Below are positions 58,216 to 64,000 of a stretch of 64,000 bases of DNA, piece by piece; the first letter of the stretch is position 1, and every line of letters begins with the position of its first letter. The notes beneath the pieces were generated by a model. That model saw only the letters and a list, made by a program, of their open reading frames with translations. It searched no databases and was not told the origin of the DNA. The stretch comes from Albula goreensis (taxonomy: Eukaryota; Chordata; Actinopteri; Albuliformes; Albulidae), in assembly GCA_022829145.1 (NCBI GenBank), contig CM040763.1, positions 7,325,641 to 7,389,640 of the forward strand. Direction: 5' to 3'. Made by a program: the position numbers and the translations under genes.

Positions 58216-59532
58216 GTGTTTGGAATCTCGGGACCTCACCAAGTGTTACTTAGTGTCAGTGTCGTTTGTGGTGTCTTATTTTTTTTTCCCCGTATCAGCG
58301 AATCTCACCCTCGTGAGCTGCTGGAAACAAAATGACACAATCAGCGAAAAGTTTCACAAAGTTGTTATAAATGACACAAGCCTTTGTAAAACAAGCTTTT
58401 TTTAAGGTGAATGAAAAAAAACAACAACATTGGTGCATTGCAGTGCTAAGAAAAGGACTGCTGCAAAACAAGAATAGTGTATGCTGACAGTCATTTAAAA
58501 TTTACCACTGGCTCATAAAAGAGACAAACTGTGATGTTTTGTGTTAAAATACATTTTTGTGAATTGGGAGAAGGGTTGTGGTAGACCAGTCCTGCCTGAA
58601 ACTGCTGCACTGACACTATCAGTGCTCGTTAAAGCATTTACCATTCACCTGATAGCCTATTTGAACCCTCTGCAGCACTGAAGCTTTCCTTTCCCTGTTT
58701 CTCATGCCTCGCCTCTGCATCACACTGCTCTGTAACCAGTGCAGAGGAATGTGCTCTACCTTTGCCAGTTGTTACTAATTGCATCCTGTTGTTTTCCTCT
58801 TCTGCTTTATGAAACTGCAAATAAATTATGAGATATGGTGATGGCTTTCTTGTGGAGCCAACTACTTTTTGGTGGTCACATGACAAACATCTACAAGGTA
58901 ACTCATGGGTGAATGTTCTGAGAGGTCCATTCTGAGAGCAATAGAAACACTTAAGAGTGGTGCTCTGAACCATTCTGGGACGGACGGATCGCTGTTTTGT
59001 TGTTTTTGTAGCTGTTTTGTGCCAGTACATGAAATCTCTCGTTCCCATGAATACTAAGGAGCCCGTCTCTATGGTCGTTCTGCTGATTAGCATCTGCTGG
59101 AGGGGGAAGTGGAGAGGAAGGTGTTTTGTTTGTGCCTGAATGTGAGGGGAGGGAGACCCTTGGATGCTAGTGTGTTTTTGCCGAGGAGGGACGGGCCGAC
59201 ATGGTGTGGGAATCATGGCACTAGGGCGAAGATCACTGCTCCACTGAAGAGTGTCAACACTTCAGAAGGCTGAGCTTTGTACACACAATGCGCACTCAGT
59301 GAAACATTTTGTGTTCAATGAGGAACACAGGTGTGCTCTATCGAATAATATGTATTTTATCAGAGATGATTTAACACCAGAGATTTTACTGTAAAAGTGT
59401 CATCGTTGATATGATTGCGAGCAGTTGAAAAGGTTTTATTTCCTCTGCGATATACTGTTGCCTTGAATTAGTCTTTGTTCCTGAATCCAGCCAAAATTAG
59501 CCTTCGTTGTACTTTTTTTTTCTTTCATACAG
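58216..59532. other. intron-like sequence
   Basis: The longest open frame of the window (192 codons, minus strand, 58638-59216) lies here. It has no domain, no transmembrane or repeat pattern and no splice context, and I reject it. A T-run with TTTCTTTCATACAG leads into the possible microexon that follows. Confidence 0.4.
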
Positions 59533-59550
59533 TTTGGCAAGTTCATTTTG
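59533..59550 (+). other. possible 18-nt microexon
   Basis: The acceptor CTTTTTTTTTCTTTCATACAG is strong and the donor TTTTG|GTGAGT is good. The 18 nt would encode FGKFIL or lie in a UTR. Chance pairs of such sites are expected in 64 kb, so confidence is low. Confidence 0.12.
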
Positions 59551-59574
59551 GTGAGTGCCAAACAGGGCGTGTGA

Positions 59575-59630
59575 AGAAACAAACAAACAAAAAAAAGCAA
59601 ACAAATAAACAAAAAAAGCATTTTTTTTCT
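59575..59630. repeat. A-rich (AAAC)n tract
   Basis: AAACAAACAAAC-type repeats with A- and T-runs. Confidence 0.8.
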
Positions 59631-59798
59631 TCTTTCATTCAAAGTTTGGAGCCAATGCTGACTGAGGGCCAGGCCTGTTTAAGTGGCTCTCTTGTTTGTT
59701 TATGGAGGAGAGGGAGATATGAAACAAAGCAGTGTGAGTGAGCCGGTTATGGTGCTCAACACATGAATAGAGCATTAGGCTTTGTGACAGACTGTAAG

Positions 59799-59867
59799 TG
59801 TGTGTGTGTGTGTGTGTGTGCGTCTGTTTTTGGTTGGAGGTGGGGGGAACGTTTGGGAGGGTGGGGG
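59799..59867. repeat. (GT)11 followed by G-quadruplex motif
   Basis: Pure GT at 59799-59820. After 21 bp come G-runs of 6, 3, 3 and 5 (59842-59867) with loops short enough for a quadruplex. Confidence 0.7.
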
Positions 59868-59889
59868 TGCAGCTTGTTTTGAGCACCCC

Positions 59890-60060
59890 GCATTTTATGA
59901 ACTACAGGACCTCATTATTATGCTGAACGCCACCAACAATCATTTGCATACGTCCCCAATTATAAAACCCCATAAGGAGATTATGAAGAGCGTGTGCCGC
60001 GACCTCATTGGTGGAAATTGCTGTGGTGGAGCTAGTACAGTGCAGGGGTGAGGTTTGCCA
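59890..60060. promoter_or_regulatory. single-copy block with octamer
   Basis: A perfect POU octamer ATTTGCAT (59942-59949) lies in complex AT/CG sequence (AACGCCACCAACAATC, CGTCCCCAATTATAAAACCC, GTGTGCCGCGACCTCATTGG). It is an enhancer candidate. Confidence 0.3.
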
Positions 60061-60379
60061 GGGACCCTAATGATGCGATATTATCACAATGTATTGGCCG
60101 TGAGGTCGCTGGATTTTGCTCTTTGTTTTACTGACCAAAATATTAGTGTTCTGAAACGATAAGCGCCAGATATGGGGCATTTCGGCTGAGTTGAGAGATA
60201 GTTCTAATTGCACGTTTTAGTTAGAGCAGCATATAGTCCTAATGAACAAAGCAACGCTTGAATGCTAGGATCACCCACAGTGGAGGCCGCATCCTACAAA
60301 GCGGTAAGGCTACGTTTTGGGCGACCATGTTAGGCTACTTAACGCTAAACCACCCAGCCTGCCTGCCTGCCTGCCAGTG
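60061..60379. repeat. non-coding spacer with (TGCC)n
   Basis: (TGCC)5 at 60357-60376. Otherwise plain. Confidence 0.5.
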
Positions 60380-60560
60380 CTATGAAACCCTCATTCGTGC
60401 CAGGGCCTCTTCGGCTTCAGCGAGTGTTTAGCATGCTGCCGGTCCCAGGGCGTGCGCAAGCTAAGCCAATTAGCGCAGCGATAGTGGAGTAGCCTGCCGG
60501 GTGGACTAGCGATGGGCTAATTGGCCCAGAGGTCAGCTACATTAAAGCTTTACCTCTTTC
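60380..60560. other. CpG-bearing single-copy block
   Basis: Contains GGGCGTGCGCAAGC, CCAATTAGCGCAGCG, GCTAATTGGCCC and TAGCATGCTGCCGG. The two inverted TAATTGG/CCAATTA sites could bind homeodomain proteins. No gene. Confidence 0.3.
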
Positions 60561-63059
60561 TCCTATGAAAAAAAGAAGAGTGGGCTCCTTCTCTCCTTTT
60601 GTATTTTCTTTGCATCTTTATTAAGACAGTAGAAAGTTACAGGGGGAAACTGATGGGTGAGGTCTAAAGGGTGGCCACCCACATTTTTGGGGCCCTTTCT
60701 TGAGGTGGAGGAGTAAAACTTTCCAAATGACTGATTTAGCCAATTGTGAATAACCATCGGTCCCACCCTGATCTGGTGCTGCCGATGATTTGCTTTGCAG
60801 ATGAATTATAAGCAGGTTACCTGAATACACCTCTCACATTCTGTTTCACTGCAGAGGAAATGCGATAGGTCAGGATAGATTTCTCTTCCTGTTTTGATAC
60901 TGTACACTGTGTGGGAACAAATGGCAGATATAGCCCTAGTTTCTGTCCTTAGATTTAATTTAAAATGTATCATTTGCATTTTTATAGGTAAATGTAAGGA
61001 CAGATGCCTCTAGATTTTGACATATGATCCACAGAACTGTATCTGGGTGCAGTAAAACAATAGGATCTTCCTCTCCCCCTCATGTTCATTGAGAACAAAT
61101 GTAACTGAATTCCATGGTGGGGTTTTGTCATTTTTTCCACTAAGTTTTGCATTCAGTCATGAAAATAAAATAATAGGTAAGGTAAAATCTGGAAAGCCAG
61201 AAATGGCAGGGGGCAGGTGAGAAATAGCTGGGCAGCAGGACAGGAAGTCAACATGTGCGAAAACACGTCCATTTGTGTATTACCTGCTGACATGAGTGAC
61301 ATGGAAGTAAAGATAGATGCTGATGTTGTTGTGTGTTGAAAGGAGGTAGATTGGCACACACTTTCTTCAGGAGATTGAAGTTTCTCTTTTAGCCTCAGTG
61401 AAGCGGAATAAGACTGCGGTCCCTGTCTGAGTACTCTGAGCTAAACCCCCACCCACCCCGTTCTCCATCATTTCACTGATCTGAACTGACTGCGCATTGG
61501 CTGGTCTGCTATACTGTTTTCACCTGCCCATGTTATATAGATCAGATGAAGAAAGAAAGCACTGGAGAATGTGTTTTTAGAGCGTGTCTCTCAGATCATA
61601 GCACCCCATCTGCCAGGTGGATACCTGCCCTTGGGAAGGTGAGGGCCCACCTGAGGTATCCAGGTAAATGTGATGTAATGCATTGGCTGAATAGCTTTTC
61701 ATCAGCGTCAGTTTAGTTGAGCTACGAGCTTATTTCAGAAAAAAAAGTATAGTGATGAATGACTGGCCCACTGAAAGAAACCTCCTTCACTGCCACAAAG
61801 CATGGAACCAGTAGCTACAGAACACACACTGAGTAGAATTCCCCCAATTTAACTAAACATACATCACTCCATGGAAAAACGTATTTACTTTCATGTCTGA
61901 AATGGATATTGAAAAGCAGCGAACGTTTTAATCAGACCGTGACTAAACAGTGTGAAGCAAATGGACCTCAAATGAATTAAACTCAGCAATTCAATTTGGC
62001 AAAATCATATGACCCGAGTCTGTTGTTTTTTCTTTTTTTTTTACCTTGCAGAAGAGTCTTGTGTTTTTTGGCCTATAAATTAATTCATGCTTTCTATCCT
62101 GGTGTTTTGACACCTCACACTTAACACGATTCTGTCATAAACTCATTGTCATTGGCAGTTTTGACATTATGTTAAAAAATAGTTTCTCATTGTTCGGAGA
62201 TTAAGGAATGTCTTTGTTGGGTGTGATGCGTTCTGCTTTTGGATGAAGACTCTCATGTTCCCGTAACTTTGTGATGTTTTTGGCACGGCTTCCTTTCCTA
62301 CTGTATCTCCTCACAGAAAGAGCCCGGGGGGCACTGGTGGAGACCAGACTGTTTTTGGGATATTGTTTTTCCTTTTGACTCGGAAGCGTAACGTAATCTT
62401 AAAGGGGACAACACCTTGCTGTTCTTACAACCTAGCCCTTGGGCCGTTCACACGACCCAAGGGATTCTAACGCAGCGCTTCGGTGTAAAAACACAGCGAG
62501 CACTGAACATGGTGCTAGGGAAAGTTTACCATACTATTCACAGGGGTTAAAGGTCATGGGAGCTCTTTTCTTGCCTGCTTTTGTTCACCTGGAGTAGGAA
62601 GAGAAGGGTCTCTGAGCACAGGTGAGCCCCCCCTGCATGAGGAGACAGTGTTATATTTTACTGCTTTGTTTCCCAGTATATCCGGCAGTATATTGTAAAT
62701 ATGTGCACTAATGGAAAACATAATCCATAAATATATTTTGCAGCATTTTTGAGTTATTCTCTACCAAGCCGCACACAGCACCACACGTGACGCGTGGAAA
62801 TCTGCATCCCAATCCCGGGATATGGACCCACTGCCATGAATTTTCCCTGTGTCACGTCGCCTGCGACGGCCGGGCGTGCCATGCAGTGATTTATTGCTGG
62901 GTTGGGGGTTGTTTATGCTGTGGGGAGAGGGGCGTGTTCCCCAGAGAGAGCTGTTGTGTGGGGCAGGAAGACAGGTGACAGCCCCCTCCACAAGCATTAG
63001 ATCAGCATTATATTACACAAGCACCACCGTAGACAGAATCCTCCCCTGCAGACCGTGCC
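60561..63059. other. intron-like non-coding sequence
   Basis: No repeat or gene. An octamer lies at 60972-60979. Short exon-like pairs of splice sites (for example near 62600-62621) are not supported. The AT-rich part 62650-62760 resembles pieces of the dispersed repeat described next. Confidence 0.4.
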
Positions 63060-63300
63060 AGGAATACACATATATTGCAGTATACAGTAAATATAAAATA
63101 TGTACACTTTGGGTACAATATAACAATGATCATATTTCACTGCAACAGTTTTTTTTAAAAGTATGTTTTAGAGCATCTGAAGACTGCTGTTATTTGCATA
63201 TTTGTCCATATATTATATTGTGAAGTGTCGCTGATATCTGTTTCGATCTCGATAATATGTTTTGGTTGGATATATTTCAGTATATTTCTGTTGCTGCTGC
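63060..63300. repeat. AT-rich dispersed repeat, copy 2
   Basis: Blocks GCAGTATA, AAATATGTA, TTTCACTGCAA..TTTTTTTT, CCATATATT, TTGTGAAGTG, ATATTTCAGTATATTT and TTTCTGTTG occur in the same order as at 17575-17830. The central hairpin is broken here. Confidence 0.5.
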
Positions 63301-63535
63301 CTGTTTTGCCATTCCTTTGAAGCCATATCTGCTGTGACAGGCCTGAGACAGCAGGAGACACGCTGGATGTCCCCTCTCCTTTTCAAAAAAGCCTGAGAGG
63401 GATAAACGGTTAAGGGCAGACATGGCAAAGCAGCTGAGTTTGTGTGGGGTGAAGAATTAGCACTGACATTTTAATAGCCTTTATTGGGACAAGAGCAGCC
63501 TGAGGTGGGGAAAACAAGTCATGCACAACATGCAG

Positions 63536-63538
<3 letters not shown>
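63301..63538. other. non-coding spacer
   Basis: No feature seen. Confidence 0.4.
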
Positions 63539-63601
<63 letters not shown>

Positions 63602-63885
63602 CTCTGGGTGTGCCAGCGAGTGTGTCTGTACTTCTTAGTGGGTGTGTCTGGCTGTGTGCCTGCTTGATTGTGTGTGTGTGTGTGTGCCTCTGGGTGTGCG
63701 TATGTGTGTACTTCTAAGTGGATGTGTGTGCCTTTGTGCCTACTTGTGTGTATGTGTTTGTGTGTGTCCTTTAATGTGTGGTTTTTAATGCATTTCTGCA
63801 TGCATGCGTATGAGTATTTGTCTGTGCGTGTGCATGTGCGTATGTGTGTTTGCATGTTTGTGTATGCACATGAGCACATACATTT
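63539..63885. repeat. (TG)31 and GT-rich field with 86-bp duplication
   Basis: Pure TG spans 63539-63600. CCTCTGGGTGTG..GTACTTCTTAGTGG at 63601 is repeated at 63687 (CCTCTGGGTGTGCG..GTACTTCTAAGTGG), an 86-bp period. Broken GTGTATG motifs run on to about 63885. Frames here are translations of the repeat. Confidence 0.9.
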
Positions 63886-64000
63886 GTGTGTCCGCTGTAA
63901 TAAAAAGAGTCCATATATTTTATTATAGCCTATAATTTATCATGATGGTTATTGAATATCTAGCTGAGGGACATCCTGTAGGGTGAATGCAGTCTGTCTT
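63886..64000. other. right-end non-coding sequence
   Basis: AT-rich, no feature. Confidence 0.4.

Noticed and set aside
58638-59216. Longest open frame, 192 codons, minus strand
   Set aside because: No domain, motif, compositional signature or splice context; length is within chance for a 64-kb window.
63481-63879. 132-codon His/Thr-rich minus-strand frame
   Set aside because: Translation of the TG array and its GT-rich tail.

Overview
The window looks like ray-finned fish DNA, most likely teleost. It is AT-rich and carries very many (CA)n/(GT)n microsatellites. It also holds decayed tRNA-headed SINEs whose 3' end resembles the common teleost SINE/L2 tail (TGTAAGTYGCTYTGGATAAG...GTCTGCTAAATGCC), short palindromic DNA-transposon remnants and local minisatellites. 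I found no complete protein-coding gene, no rRNA, no functional tRNA and no CRISPR array. Open frames longer than about 100 codons show no domain, no conserved motif and no exon structure, and several are translated simple repeats. I cannot name the species or the gene.

The window reads best as the promoter region and long 5' introns of one plus-strand gene whose main coding part lies to the right (inference). Signs of this are: (a) a CpG-rich stretch at about 14.5-15.85 kb ending in a good splice donor (15810), a candidate main first exon; (b) three candidate alternative first exons or promoters at 42.74-43.01, 44.34-44.51 and 45.31-45.69 kb, the last with a D-box, a CACGTG E-box, a TATA box and a perfect RFX X-box; (c) an 82-nt exon-like block at 47108-47189 with strong splice sites on both sides and stops in all frames, as expected of a 5' UTR exon or of the end of a short alternative product. 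Between them are many single-copy, CpG-retaining stretches bearing transcription-factor motifs (PBX-PREP decamers, octamers, an 18-bp palindrome of two SOX-like half sites, X-box relatives). Such stretches are typical of conserved non-coding elements around developmental regulators, but conservation cannot be judged from one sequence.

Layout: 0-14.5 kb, intergenic or regulatory DNA with a G-quadruplex, a palindromic MITE, poly-A/T runs, a CA-rich field (10.2-10.65 kb) and two SINEs. 14.5-15.85 kb, CpG-rich putative promoter and exon with an ATG triplet array. 15.85-42.7 kb, putative first intron with minisatellites (32-, 76- and 47-bp units), a 400-bp TTAA-bounded inverted-repeat element, more MITE copies and many microsatellites. 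42.7-47.2 kb, cluster of candidate alternative 5' exons. 47.2-64 kb, further intron-like sequence with another SINE, a second copy of an AT-rich dispersed repeat and a long GT field at the right end.
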